Source: Adiantum capillus-veneris (Eukaryota > Streptophyta > Polypodiopsida > Polypodiales > Pteridaceae). Taken from it: a stretch of 64,000 nt of DNA. The notes beneath the pieces were generated by a model, which did not search any database, was not told the DNA's origin, and saw nothing but the letters and a program-made list of their open reading frames with translations. Within the stretch, counting starts at the first letter, position 1. Every line of letters begins with the position of its first letter. Below are positions 1 to 11,884 of the stretch, piece by piece. The position numbers were made by a program, and so were the translations under genes. The stretch is taken from positions 147,725,850 through 147,789,849 of the forward strand of contig CM043949.1 in assembly GCA_014529385.2 (NCBI GenBank), given 5' to 3'.

Positions 1-10
1 CGACTTCCCA

Positions 11-574
11 TTGGGAAAGGAGCTAGAGCCCTACAACATCCTGGAGGATTTACAAACCCAAAAGCCAAACATTTCATGGCCTCAACTTCTACACCTATCA
101 GCCAAAGTAAGAAGGCAATGGCCAAAGTTGGTAAGTACAAGAATTCCAAAAAAGAAAGCAAATCTTTCCATTAAGGTTGTGGCCTCAAAGCTACAAAAAG
201 ATGTGGAACCCATTGTGGATGCTTACATAAGGGGTAAAAAGGTGTCTAATGTATATGTTTATGGTGGAGCTCAAATGTGTGTGATCACGGAAAAATCAAT
301 GAACAGGTTAGGGCTTGAAATTACAAAGTCCTCTAATTGTCAAGCTAGGCTAGCCAACAACTCAAGTGTGAAGTGTTTGGGGATCATTGAAAATGTAAAA
401 GTCTCTGTATGTAACATAGATGCACGAGTGGATATGTATGTCATTCCAGCTAAGGGGGAGGGCTATCCCATCATCCTAGGGAGGACTTGGCTCATTGCTG
501 TGAATGCAGATCAAAAATGGGGAAGTGGTCGTTTGATTCTTAAGAAGGGTCAACCGGTGGTGTATGATTGGTGA
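11..574 (+). pseudogene. Retropepsin-like aspartic protease domain, catalytic Asp replaced
   Basis: The domain shows the usual retropepsin landmarks: a flap-side segment VYGGAQMCVIT near residues 83-93 and the C-terminal hydrophobic motif ending IILGRTWLI near residues 154-162. In the Ty3 family the first motif normally reads D-G/S-G-A; here Tyr stands where the catalytic Asp is expected, so proteolysis should be lost. The frame ends at a TGA (572-574) but continues in phase into an acidic Glu/Ser-rich linker leading to integrase. The 187-codon length reflects truncation at both sides of a former polyprotein. Confidence 0.75.
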
Positions 575-697
575 GAAGGAAAGCAACTAGATATCAACTA
601 TGAAACCACGGCAGATGAAGAGAGCGAGGAGAAGAGTCCTTACTCAAGTGATGAGGAAGCATTAACCAGTGCATCAACCAGTGAAGAGGAGTCTTCT

Positions 698-1291
698 TTG
701 GAGGTAATGGGAATTGTATTCAACGCCAACACTCAAGATGTTCCTGTAGAAGAAAAGCCAACAGACAATCACACACGAGGGGATGAAAGATGCCACCACC
801 TTGAAGAAGGATTTGAGAAGATGCTTGCAAAAGGTCTTACTTGTGAGGAGAATATGTCCTACATCAATATGTTAAGGAGGTATCCCAATTTGCTTCAAAT
901 GGAGGTAGGAGGGGTGAAACTATATGAACCCAAATATCAAGGTCAAGAGGAGCTAAAAGACATTATCTTCTTTCTACAAGCAGGTGAGTGTCCCAAACAC
1001 TTAGACAAGGTGCAAAGACATAGACTAGTTAAGAAGGCCACACCTTACCAGTTGATCAGGGATGATTTATATCACAAAGGGAAAGATTTGGTCTTGAGGA
1101 GAGTACCAGGTGTGCAAGAGATAGAGAAAATTCTTCTTTCATGTCATGATGATGTCTGTGGTGGTCACTTTTCTCAAGATATTACAAGTAGGAAGATTTT
1201 ACAAGCAGGGTTTATTTGGCCGAGCTTACATCGTGATGTCCAATATTGGTGTAAGGCATGTAAGCCATGCCAAATTGCTGGGGATAGATGA
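698..1291 (+). pseudogene. Integrase N-terminal HHCC zinc-binding region (Ty3 pol)
   Basis: After an acidic, weakly conserved stretch, the last 60 codons carry the integrase zinc-binding pattern: His of SCHDD, His of GGHFS, and the Cys pair of CKACKPC, spaced as in plant Ty3 integrases. The region ends IAGDR at a TGA (1289-1291), and the same frame continues directly into the catalytic core, so the TGA is a nonsense change within one former polyprotein rather than a natural terminus. Confidence 0.8.
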
Positions 1292-1348
1292 CTAACATAT
1301 GAGCCTCGAGTCCCAATAATATCTTATGGCCCTTTTGAAAAGTGGGGT

Positions 1349-2371
1349 GTGGATTCAATAGGTCCCCTACCTCGTACTTCTACAGGGAAGGTTTTCATCA
1401 TCATGGGTGTTGACTACATGACACGATGGGCGGAAGCAACAAGCACAACCCGAATCACAGCTAAAGAGGTATCAAAGTTTATTTTTGATCATATTTGTAG
1501 TAGGTTTGGAACACCCCTAGAAATCTTATCAGATCGAGGCGCGGATTTTAGGGCTGACCTTCTGAATGATCTCTTGAGGAGGTTAAAAGTGAAACACCTG
1601 CATTCCACACCCTACTATCCTCAATGCAATGGATTGGTGGAAAAAGTGAATGGAATGATATGTAAGATCATTTCTAAGCAGGTTGTGGACCGGCCTAATG
1701 ATTGGGATCGCCATTTGACGGCTGCTCTTTGGGAGTATAGGACATCTTTCAAGGTATCTACCCAATTCACCCCTTTTCATCTAGTTTAAGGACAGGAGGC
1801 ACTTCTCCCCATTGAGGTAGAGCTCTCAAGATTGCGCGTTCTTGCAAGAGTGGCAAGAAAACCAAAAGGGGTTCTACATGAAAGGATCTTAGATCTCCAA
1901 CGACTTGAGCTAGATAGAGAAGAGTCCATTGATCACTACATCACCAAAGCGACAAGCCAAAGGGATAAAATCAAGAAGAAGCTCAAGGGGAAAGGATTGA
2001 AGGAAGCTATGTTGGTTCTTCGCTATGATAACCGACTTGATACTCGACTTGACAAAAAGTTTTTGCAAAGATGGGAGGGACCTTTCATGATAAAAACAAA
2101 GTTTGGAAATGGTAGTTACAGATTAGCAGATTTATCAGGAAAACTCCACAAGACCAGAGTCAATGGATGGAGATTAAAGCCCTACTTTCAACGTATCAAT
2201 CCGTTGATAGGCAGTCATCTGCCTACATCATCTAAGCTCCAAATTGACATGGCTCCCTTCGGCTTGGCAAATGCTCCACCTATTTTTAAAGCTTTGATGT
2301 GCAAAGAAGAACCAGCCTTGGAATCTGAACATACCCAAGGAAACCCTCCCATCTCTGATTTATGGGATTGA
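1349..2371 (+). pseudogene. Integrase catalytic core and GPY/F C-terminal domain (Ty3 pol)
   Basis: The core contains the DDE triad in context: Asp in GVDYMTRWAE, Asp in LSDRGADF and Glu in NGLVEKVNG. A TAA at 1787-1789 interrupts the frame just after PFHLV. The C-terminal half then continues in phase and shows the GPY/F-like module (WEGPFMIKT, then YRLADL and WRLKPYF). The tail after about 2200 does not look like integrase: positions 2249-2299 translate to a reverse-transcriptase-like motif (APFGLANAPPIFKALM), suggesting rearrangement. Integrase inserts element DNA into chromosomes; this copy cannot make an intact one. Confidence 0.85.
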
Positions 2372-4637
2372 GGTAATGAAAAGCAGGTCTAATGGAGTAA
2401 AAGAGTGCATGACAATCCTCCTATTGAAAAAAAAAAAAGTGAAAAAGGAAAAATGACAAAAAAAAGAGAGAGAGAAAAAAAAAAGCAACACCGTCCTCCT
2501 AAAGATATGAATATCTCTAGGCTTGAGGAAGGGCTAATATGAGTGGCATAAAATGGTAACCATCTTTTTGCAACATTTGTCAGCCTACTCAACGTCCTCT
2601 TCCTCATATGTGTATATATTTTTCTACGCTATTAAGTTATCTACAGTAAATTCCCCCTCTTCGTTTAACCTTTGTGGCGACACATACATTATACTCTTCC
2701 CAAAAATGTCACCTTAGTCATATATTTATATTACCACCCTTTTCTATTTTGCTTTGTAAATAGAATAAGCATACAATAACCAACTATATATCCCCAAACT
2801 TTCTTACCTCTTGTGAATTAGTAGTAGAAAAATAATATATCCATCTTCCACCCCATATAGATAAATTCCCATGGAAATCAACTCTCCACTTGTCTTTACC
2901 AAAGATTATGGTCCCTCTCTACAAGTCTTCTATGCCCCCTACATAGGTGGCCCAATATCTCTTAAGAATATACATATAGTTTCTCTCCTTTCAAAAAGAC
3001 TCCAATTGTATATTCTTTTCACAAGCAAATAATATTGGTCCCTCCTCTATTTGTTTAAGCATCATAGCCTTTTGAAAAAGCATGATTCCCCTTGGATGCA
3101 TACAAGCTGGCCCATACAAGAAGACTTGGAAGCAAAAGGTTCCCTAGCCTAGTGTGGACCTTCCAAACCGAATTCCTTGGTGCATGGGCGTGAAGAATAG
3201 TCCAAATTCATATCAAACATGTTGAGAAGGTCAATTTTGCCTTTTGAAGCATGTCATTCTGAGCTACAGGTAAAAAGTTATGGTCAAAATAGTGTAAATC
3301 TGTCAGATTCGCAGCAAAAGGGAACTGTAAATCAAGTAAATCAAGAAGGTGAGATCTTATTTTTCCCCTACTCATCTTCTAGAAGAGCAATGAGTTTTCA
3401 AGGTCACTTGCATGTGATGGGACCAACCTAAAGATGCTTTCTAAATGCCAAGACAGACAAGTTGAGATACCCCGCAGGAGCCACCCGTAGGGCCCACCTA
3501 CATTATGCACCCCTATGGAGCCTTCACGGTCTAAAATGATATTTTTGGTGAATAAATAGTCCCTTTTATGTCCAATATTCAATGAGTGGTCAAAGGACAC
3601 TTAATTAGGTCTAATCACTTACTCTAATTAAGTGTAGCATAATCCCACTCCTACACAACTATAAATAGCCCCCCTTGGGGAGACTCAAGGACACACACCT
3701 ATATTTTCAACTTCATGTTGTTTTCTTGATCAATAGTAGAGAAAACCCCAACTCTCCCTCTTGCACATCCTCCCTCCTAACCCTCCTCTTTGGAGGAAGT
3801 GCAACTCTATTCTCCACTCTTTCCATTCTACAATCTCTTACTCCATCAACCCAATAAATCATTTGTAGCACCTCAATAACTTGTAAATACATCATGATGT
3901 CTCTCATGGTTATGTTAATGATCATGAAATCATCTTCAAAACTTTCAAGTGTCGCAATTCGTGATGGTTAGCCAGCGTCTGTCCTCCCCTTAAAAGGTGT
4001 GCGAGAAATCAAGTAAGTGTTCTATTCTCAATTTACCATTGGTTTGTTTCTCCACACTTATTCATATGGTCTAAAGAAATTTCTCAATCCAACTATCTTT
4101 TGCTTCATTACATATGCATGTGGCTACCTCTCATGGTGATTTTATTTGTGTCACGGCATTGCATAGATGGAGATGAGCTCTCTATGCAAAGTGTGTTAGT
4201 TTGATGTAAGTGATTCTCTTGTGTGTTTGAGAGGCAAGTCTTGTGCGCATGATTTTTGATGAGTGCTTGAGAGAGGAAGAGTTTGGATGTATTATGGGTA
4301 TTCTTATGGGGAGAAGGTGAATGCTATTCCACAAATTGCATATTTCATTTTGATGCACGGCATTGGGTTGCATAATTGTTGATGGTGTTCAAGTGTCCAA
4401 AGTGTATATAGAGTAAGGGGGTTTTCAAAGTGTGTTGCTTGAGTAGGTGAGTGCAAGTGTTATTTTTGATTGGTTTCCTTCTCCACTCCCAAAAGAAGGT
4501 GGTGCCCCAAGTAGTGTGCGTACCTCTTTACGAACATTTTGTGAGGGTAGGCCAATTGGTTTGGGTTTAGAGGCCCCATTTCAAAAAGCTCGCCCTCAAT
4601 AGATGGGACACATGGTTTCACTAAGGATAACTTTATT
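2372..4637. other. AT-rich non-coding stretch between two Ty3 elements
   Basis: No coding region is credible here. An A-rich run with GA repeats lies at 2425-2485. A good TATA-like TATAAATAG sits near 3661, followed by pyrimidine-rich sequence, so part of this may be the LTR of the Ty3 remnant at 1-2371. I found no second copy in the window to prove that or to set its ends. The short open frames here show no motif or composition that supports coding. Confidence 0.4.
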
Positions 4638-6042
4638 TATCATAAAAACCTCCAATAATGTGTGTAAAAGTCCTTTGACCTTAGGTAAGCTAGGGCTGAC
4701 CTTGAGGCGCGGGAACCCGACCCACCTCGAGGTGCTTGTCATGCTTGTTATGCTTGATGAATAAGGTGCTTGAGGTGCTTCATGATTGAGGTGTTTGAGA
4801 TGATTGAGGTGCTTAATTATTGAGATACTTGAGATGCTAGGGTTGCACTTAAGGTGAGAACCTAGCTCAAGCTTAAAGTACTTAACGGCCAAGCTTGTGG
4901 TGGGCATTGGGCCTATATATGAGGGGCTTGAGGTGTCAAAATGTCAAATATTCAATCCCTACAAGGCGGGATTGATCCCTACATGAGGGGGGGGTGAGAG
5001 AGCACACCCACACACTCACACAAGGCATGCATGGTACAAAGAAAGCAAAAGGGACACTTGTCAAGTTCCTCCTCAAGTTGCCCTCATGGTGTGCCTGAAG
5101 CCTATTGGTTGGCCACTCAAGGGGTCCAATAATAATTTAGGAGATTTAATTAATTGATTTAGCATTTATCTAGCCCTCTCTCTCAAAGGGGAAAGGGAGA
5201 CACTTGTCTCAAGACTACCCTTGCTACTTGTAATGCCTCTTGCTTGTGATTGGCTAGGCCTGGAGGGGTCCAATGAGATTCAAGCATGAGCTTCAAGGGG
5301 GGGTCAACCCAAGAAAGCTAGGGGGTTGCTTAGGGGGTATACTCACCCAAACACACTCATAAACACTCTCATTGTGTGCTATGCAAAGTGCAAGAGCTCC
5401 CTCTCCTTCTCCAAGCAAGTAGAGGTTGAGAGCCTACACCAACACTCTTGGATATGGAGTGCAAATCCAACCAAGATCCATGCTTCAATGCTTAAGCTTT
5501 CCATATCCTTCTTCTTCATTACTATGATATTACATATGCTAGCAACAAGAGTTATGATAAGTGAGGAACTAATTCTTTCTCCTACAAAATGTTTCTTCTT
5601 CCTCTTCCCTACCCTCATTCCCTGCTAGCTCTCTCCACCTTCGAAGGTGTTTGAGGTCTTGGGACTCAGGCTTGGGATGGTTAAATCTTTCTTCAAGTTT
5701 ATGTTATGTTTGTGATGCATGAAGCTTTCCATCTTCATTGCATCACCTAGGTCACAAGGAACACAAATGTTTTATTGTAACAAGTCTCTCTTAATGGGAG
5801 AAATCATAATACAAATGCCTATTTGAAGGGGGACCGTCTCCACATGAATCCGGTCCTCAACTGTTGTCATCTTCTCTAAATTCTCTCTCTTGCAAAAGTA
5901 TTGTCCATGCCAAGTTAGCTGATTGCTATAATTATGTTGCTATCTTCAACTATGTTCACCCGCTATGCTCACAAAGTCATTTCTCAAAAGTACTCTCTTT
6001 AATTTCCACTACTCTCAAGTTAAATAGGCCATTTTCATTACA
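4638..6042 (+). repeat. 5' LTR of Gy1, internally deleted
   Basis: From 4648 to 6042 the sequence matches 29396-30796 closely, with scattered substitutions and small indels. The 3' LTR begins TGTCATAAAA right after a purine tract, whereas this copy starts TATCATAAAA at 4638 and jumps straight to ACCTCC. About 220 bp of U3 are therefore missing and the terminal TG is lost. The right end is CA at 6041-6042, one base before the primer-binding site. A degenerate run of GAGGTGCTTGA-like units lies at about 4725-4850 and recurs in the 3' LTR. Confidence 0.85.
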
Positions 6043-6043
6043 T

Positions 6044-6055
6044 TGGTATCAGAGC
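6044..6055 (+). promoter_or_regulatory. Primer-binding site of Gy1 (initiator tRNA-Met)
   Basis: TGGTATCAGAGC lies one base after the CA end of the 5' LTR. This 12-mer is complementary to the 3' end of plant initiator tRNA-Met, the standard primer for minus-strand DNA synthesis in copia and many Ty3 elements. Confidence 0.9.
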
Positions 6056-6414
6056 ATTTGGTTTCTCTTTTCTTGCTTAAGAAGAGACGTCCTTAAGTAG
6101 CCTATAAATGGTTCATGTTGTTAATTATATTAGGGTAAGTGGAACTGGGATTTATTATTGGTTTTGTTGAGCCCACTAAGTGGGGGATGGTGCACACTTT
6201 GGGAGATTTGGACTTAATAATGGAGTCCTTTTAGACTTGACTACGGCTTTACCATTATTGAGCCATAAGAAGTCCGAAAGGAGCTAGCCCTCGGCAACTC
6301 TGCTATGTTAGACCTACTCCTCTACTCTCTATAATTAACCACTTTGAGCCGTGGGTGTAGATACTTAAGAGCCGATTTTCAAAGGCTAAGAGGAGTGGCA
6401 ACTAAGGTTTTGAA

Positions 6415-8086
6415 TTGCCAAAGCATACACTAAGTACATACATAAATTTTGTTAACATGACTGACAATAATCAAGAGAGTAGAATGAACATTGATAGCTT
6501 TGATTTTGCACATGAAGGTGCTAATGATGATGCTCCCATGTTTGTGAATTATCTCATCACTAGGTTGGAGCAAGCTATGGGCAACCCTGCTTTGTAAGCC
6601 GAAGTTACTCAACAACTTCGTGCTTATGGAATTTCCCTTCCTCTCCAAGAGGAGAGAGAGCTTAGGAGGCCTCTTGAAGAGACCCCCAAAAGAAGACTCT
6701 CTCCCATTCGAGAGGAGGAATCCAAAGAGCAAGAAAGCAATGAAATTTTAAGTTCCTCTGAAGATGTGGCTCCACGAAGATGGCGGTCTAGATGATCGCC
6801 ACTCCTCCCAAGAGGAAAAGATCAACACATAGTCCTTCTCCTCATCACTCTGAGAGGAAACAAAGGAAGAAAAGGGCTAGGAAGAGGTCACCCTCTTCTC
6901 CTTCTTCTTCACCTTTCTCCTCTTCTGATGAAAGTTATGGCTATTCTCCTAGAGAATACAAGAGGGGAGGACATCGCAAATCATTTCCTACATGGCGAAG
7001 GTCACAAAAGCTAAAGAATTTCAAGGAGGGAGGAAAGAGTACCTCTTTTCTCACCTAAGATGGCACCTTCGGTGCTACCGACAAAGTGTTGGCCTTCATC
7101 CAGAAATTTGATGCAGTCTTTGGAGATGAGGGCTTCACAGATTCCTCCAAGATACTCCGTGTAGCTATGCACTTCCAAAAATCATCTCGTCAATGGTGGG
7201 CTAGCCTTCGCGGAAATGGTGAAGCCCCAAAGACATGGAAAACTCTACGAGTTTCCATCATGAAGCAATTCCTTGCAAGTGATGCAAAGAACAAAGTGCT
7301 TACCGAATGGCGTAGCTTGAAGCTCCTCTTCCATGAGTCTATCCACAAATATGTAGACAAGTTTTGGGATTTACATCTCAAGGCTACTATCTTTCAAAAG
7401 ATAGACTTTGTCGAGCAAAGGCAGCAATTCTATGCGGGATTACGTGAAGAGATGGCCGAATACATCAACTCTCAATGGCCTGGTACTATTAGCGAAGTAA
7501 TCCATCACACCATGGTTGCTTCACATATCAATTTCCATCAAGGGGCTAGACGTAATGTCAAGCCCATGGAAAACAAAGACAAAAATGATGCAAAGGGGAA
7601 AACCAATGTTCAAAATACTTCCCAAGTCAATTCCAACAACAACAACAATCGGTCCAAGGAGAAGGGAGTTTACAAAGGTAAAAACAAACTCTCTCGTGAA
7701 GAGCTTGAAGCTTTTTGCAAGGACCATAAGTGTTTCAAGTGTGGGGAGCAAGGACATGGCTATCGTTCTTTCCCCAAGAAGAATACTCGCAACAATGAGA
7801 CTCCTAGGGATTCTGCCATCGAAGCTCCAAAAGAGGATGCTCATTGCAAAGGATCAGCACTTTCCTATGCTTGGGGAAAGGTAAGAGATCATGATGCCTT
7901 CATCTTGTTTGACCCTGGCTTTACTCTCAACTTCATATCAACGGAGTTGGCCACCAAGTTGGGCATTCAATCTTTTGAGATGGGAGATATAGTAGTGGAT
8001 GATCCAGCTTTCAAGGGACAACAAGCCTCCGTTACTCCCTTGATTGGGAAGTTGAGGCTTCATGTCCAAAGCTATGTCGACAAAGA
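6415..8086 (+). pseudogene. Gy1 gag and start of protease, broken by stops and copia A
   Basis: The frame opens in frame 1 (6415), meets a TAA at 6595-6597, shifts to frame 3 near 6785 and has another TAA at 7056-7058. From 7086 it reads as a retrotransposon gag capsid (FDAVFGDEGF, QWWASL, EQRQQFYAGLREEM). An Arg/Ser-rich segment precedes it. A zinc knuckle follows as CFKCGEQGHGYRSF; the last Cys of the CCHC pattern is Phe. Then comes a retropepsin start, ILFDPGFTLNFIS. Copia A interrupts the frame after 8086, and the coding sequence resumes at 16718 in the matching phase once one copy of the AAAGA duplication is discounted. Confidence 0.85.
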
Positions 8087-8278
8087 TGAAGGAGTACGAG
8101 CGGAAGTGCAACGCGAGAGAGAGTGCGAGAAGAAGAGCACGACGATATGGTGAACTCGCTCTACTGTAATGTGTAGAGCATAGTGAGTTCTTATTAGGTT
8201 TTAACAAAAGAATATGTGTACATACCTGGCGGCCCGCCCACTTACCTGGGCGACCACATTGGGCTTTATACCCCAACA
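8087..8278 (-). repeat. 3' LTR of copia A (192 bp)
   Basis: The reverse complement begins TGTTGGGGTATAAAGCCC and ends TCCTTCA. It matches 16526-16717 with two mismatches, and the LTRs of element C at 20860 and 26214. On the minus strand a purine-rich polypurine tract (AAGTGGGAGGT) lies just upstream at 8279-8289, as expected next to a 3' LTR. Confidence 0.93.
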
Positions 8279-8742
8279 ACCTCCCACTTAAAGTCCAATG
8301 TGGTACTTTAAGTGTGAGAGAAGCTACTATACAAGCTAATATACAAGAGATGTAGAGAAGTGATGTACTACCCTACACCTAACTGCTTGCGAAAATGCGC
8401 AAAGCTCTCTGAGGGAAGTCCTTTTGTAAGTAGATCAGCAGGATTTTCTGTGGTGTGAACTTTGACAAGCTGAAGTTCCTTATCCTCGAGCATTTCCCTG
8501 ATGAAATGATACTTCACATCCACATGCTTTGTCTTTGAGTGATAAACTGGATTGCGAGCCAATTGTATAGCACTTTGACTATCACAATATAACACAGGCA
8601 TCTCTTCTTTTATTCCCAAATCTGTTACTAGTCGATTAAGCCAAATTGATTCTTTGCATGCCTCTGATGCTGCAACATATTCAGCCTCTGTAGTAGACTG
8701 AGTAACACAATCTTGTAATCTAGAACGCCATGATACTGCTCC
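8279..8742 (-). pseudogene. Copia A: C-terminal RNase H fragment left of the inversion
   Basis: On the minus strand this encodes the end of the copia polyprotein: TTEAEYVAASEA, LYCDSQSAIQLA and HVDVKYHFIRE, which hold acidic catalytic positions typical of copia RNase H, ending at QLGVG and a stop at 8368-8370. The upstream part of the domain lies at 11864 and beyond; about 40 bp of the original RNase H sequence are missing between them. The break at 8741-8742 has a 2-base microhomology (CC). Confidence 0.9.
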
Positions 8743-11700
8743 TGTTGATCACATTGCCGGAAAGTTGGGACACTTTTCGCACAACTTTGAGTAATTATGT
8801 ACCTCCAGATGGTTTGAACATAGCAGGTGTAGAGGGAAGTCTGCTTACTGAAGAAACCAATAGAAAGACAATGGACAAAGGCAAAGGAACAGCCTTAGTT
8901 GTCAGAGGAAGGACCAAAGAAAAGTACAAAGGTGGAAAGAGGAATCAGTCTCGTAGCAAGTCCAGCAGTGCTAAAGGCAAGAGTGACATCTTATGCTACC
9001 ATTGTGGCAAGAAGGGTCACATGAAAAGAGACTGCAGAGAATGGAAAGTAGAAAAAGGCAAAGAGAAAGCTGAAGACCATGGTGAGAAGAACAAGTCCTC
9101 AGTGAAGATTCAAGAAATAAATGTGACAAACACTGTTGCAGAGGATGACAGTCTAGTGTCAGGAGACATCTACTTCTTGAAGAATACAATGGACTCATCT
9201 CTTCTTACAGCATCTGATGGAAATGCACTGAGTGACTGGATTATAGACTCAGGGGCATCACTTCATGTGTCTCCAAACAAGGAGTGGTTTACTTCTTATG
9301 TGACCACTAAAGATCATGTTCGGCTAGGCAATGGGCAGACATGTGAGATCTTAGGTGTTGGAGATGTTCAATTGAAGTTTCAGAATGGCTCTTCTTTCAC
9401 GCTGAAGAATGTGAGACATGTTCCCGCAATTACAAAGAGCTTGATCAGCACAGGTTTACTTGATGATGCTGGCTACGTCACCACTTTTGGACAGAACATG
9501 TGGAAGATATCCAAGGGTTCTATGACAGTAGCACATGGAGTAAAGTCTGGAGGACTTTACATGATTTATGTATCAAATGTCTCTAAAAATCTAATCAATG
9601 TAACCGAGCAGCCGAACGTTTCTTTGTGGCATAGCCGGTTAGGACATATCTCCAAGAAGGGAATGGAAATCTTGTCTCGTTCTCGTTATTTGCCTGGCTT
9701 TTCATTTAATGATTTTGAATTCTGTGAACATTGTCTGTATGGTAAGCAAACACAGCAGCCACATAAGCATAGAAGCAGTAGAAGAGATACACAGTTGGCA
9801 CTTGTTCATAGTGATTTGTGTGGACCTATGCCTAACCTATCTCTAGGGGGAGCTTCTTACTTTATGACATTTATAGATGATTACTCGAGGAAAGTATGGG
9901 TTTACTTTCTCAAGCACAAGGATGAAGCGTTTAGTGTTTTCAAAACGTTTGTGACACTTGTGGAGAATCAGAGTGGCAAGAAGCTTAAATGCTTACGCAC
10001 TGACAATGGTGGAGAGTATGTTTCAAAGGCCTTTCAAGACTTTTGTGAGTCAAAAGGTATAAAACGTGAACTTACTGCTCCTTACAAGTGTTGCTGAGAG
10101 GATGAATAGGACCATACAAGAGAAGGTCAGAAGTATGTTGTCTAATGCACAGCTGCCAAATAGGTTTTGGGCTGAAGCTGTATCAACAGCTGTTCATCTT
10201 GTAAATAGATCTCCTAGCAAGGTTTTGCAGAAGGATTCAGTGCCAGAGATGGTATGGTCAGGCAAAATGCCCTCATACAAGCATCTCAGAGTCTTTGGCT
10301 GTGAGGCATATACTCACGTTCCAAAGGAATTTAGGAACAAACTTGAGCCAAAGAGTAGAAAGTGCATCTTTCTAGGCTATGGTAATTCTGGCGAGATGGG
10401 GTATAGACTTTGGGATCCCGAATCCAGAAAGCTTGTCCGCAGCAATGATGTTCACTTTAATGAATCCAAATATCATTCTAAACCAGAGAGGGTTGAGGAG
10501 ATTAGAGGAGTTGTCTTCCAAGAAGATGGACCTGCACGTGCAAGACAAAATGTCAGGGCTCAAGAGGAGCAAGGACAGGATAGAGTGGAACCACAGGTTG
10601 TGGCTGAGCCTGAGCCACCTATTGTTCGTAGATCTGGACGTGTCACGCGACCTCCTGATAGGTTTGTTCCATCTATGAACTATGTCATGTTGACTGATTG
10701 CAATGAGCCTTCATGTTACAAGGAAGCAGTGCAAATGAAGGACTCCAGGAATTGGCAATTGGCCATGCAGTCAGAGATGACAGCTCTGCATAAAAACAAG
10801 ACATGGAAGCTAGTTACATTACCTCAGGGAAAAAAGGTTGTACCTTGTACATGGGTTTACAGGTATAAGATCACCGCTCATGATAGTCAGCCAAAGTACA
10901 AAGCAAGGCTTGTTGCCAAGGGCTTTAAGCAAGAACAAGGCATTGAATTTGATGAAGTCTTCTCTCCGGTGGTCAAGATGACTACATTGAGATGCTTTCT
11001 TGCATTGGTTGCCATATTAGATTTGGTGTTCCACCAAATGGATGTCAAGACAGCGTTCTTGCATGGTGATTTAGATGTGGAAATTTACATGCAGTAGCCA
11101 GAAGGGTTTGTTGAGAAAGGCAAGGAAGATTGGGTATGCCATTTGTTAAAGAGTCTTTATGGCTTAAAACAATTACCGAGGGCATGGTACCATAAATTCC
11201 ACAAGTTTATGCTTTCTCAAGGCTACAAACGTAGTGAGTTCGATCACTGTCTATATACAAAGAAGGCTAAGGATGGCAGTTGGCTGATCCTTATTTTGTA
11301 TGTGGATGACATGTTGATTGCTGGCAAGCACTTGGAAGAAATTTCAGCTTTGAAGTCAAAGATGGCAAAATCGTTTGACATGAAAGACATGGGTGATGCA
11401 AGTCATATACTTGGTATGCGCATTGAGAGAGACAGATCAAAGAAGTTGATTTGGTTATCTCAAACAGAGTATATTGACAAGGTTTTGCAACGTTTCAATA
11501 TGGGGAATGGAAAGGCATTGAGTGTTCCATTGCCACCATATGTGAAACTTAGCAAACAAGATTGTCCTGTGTCTAAGGAATAACAGACTGAAATGGATAA
11601 GATTCCATATGTGTCCGCAGTGGGTAGTTTGATGTATGCAATGATTGCTACTCGCCAAGACATTGCATTTGCAGTGGGAGTAGTAAGTCGATACATGTCA

Positions 11701-11863
11701 AACCCAGGCAAGAAACATTGGGAGGCAGTGAAATGAATATTGAGATACCTGAAAGCTACAAAGAGTATGCGTATATGCTATGGGAGTCAGGAGCTAAGTG
11801 TGAAGGGTTTTGCAGACTCAGATTATGCAGGTGACTTAGACAACCAAAGGTCTACGTCAGGGT
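8741..11863 (+). pseudogene. Block B: inverted copia gag-to-RNase H segment inside element A
   Basis: This plus-strand block starts in mid-gag (LLITLPESWDTF) and runs through the CCHC knuckle (CYHCGKKGHMKRDC), protease DSGA, integrase and reverse transcriptase (YVDDML) into the RNase H start. It has no LTRs of its own. It lacks 14 nt in integrase after 10087 and has stops at 11095-11097, 11581-11583 and 11734-11736. The deletion and the first and third stops are shared with element C but not with A, so B came from a C-like template. With 11864-14985 it forms an inverted repeat of about 3.1 kb. Confidence 0.92.
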
Positions 11864-11884
11864 TGTCTAAGTCACCTGCATAAT
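11822..11884. repeat. Centre of the 3.1-kb inverted repeat
   Basis: Arms 11822-11845 and 11861-11884 are perfect reverse complements (24 bp), separated by a 15-base spacer that belongs to block B only. Outward from here the two copia segments are inverted copies of each other, about 3.1 kb on each side. Such a near-zero-spacer palindrome can form a large hairpin or cruciform and is prone to assembly error and deletion. Confidence 0.93.

Larger units (their letters stand above)
1..2371 (+). mobile_element. Ty3-type LTR retrotransposon remnant (protease-integrase), cut by window edge
   Basis: Positions 11 to 2371 stay in one reading frame (frame 2), interrupted only by stops at 572-574, 1289-1291 and 1787-1789. 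In order it holds a retropepsin-like region, an acidic linker, an integrase HHCC finger, the integrase catalytic core and a GPY/F-type C-terminus. Reverse transcriptase and RNase H, which normally lie between protease and integrase in Ty3 elements, are absent: only about 0.3 kb separates the two. The family style (LGRxWL after the protease, long integrase tail) resembles Athila/Tat-type elements, which is inference. The 5' part lies outside the window, and I could not define LTRs for this copy. Confidence 0.85.

Noticed and set aside
10372-10678. 66- and 99-codon frames in alternative frames of copia (also near 13028-13334 and 24238-24544)
   Set aside because: Shadows of the integrase-RT linker coding strand; conservation follows from element copying.
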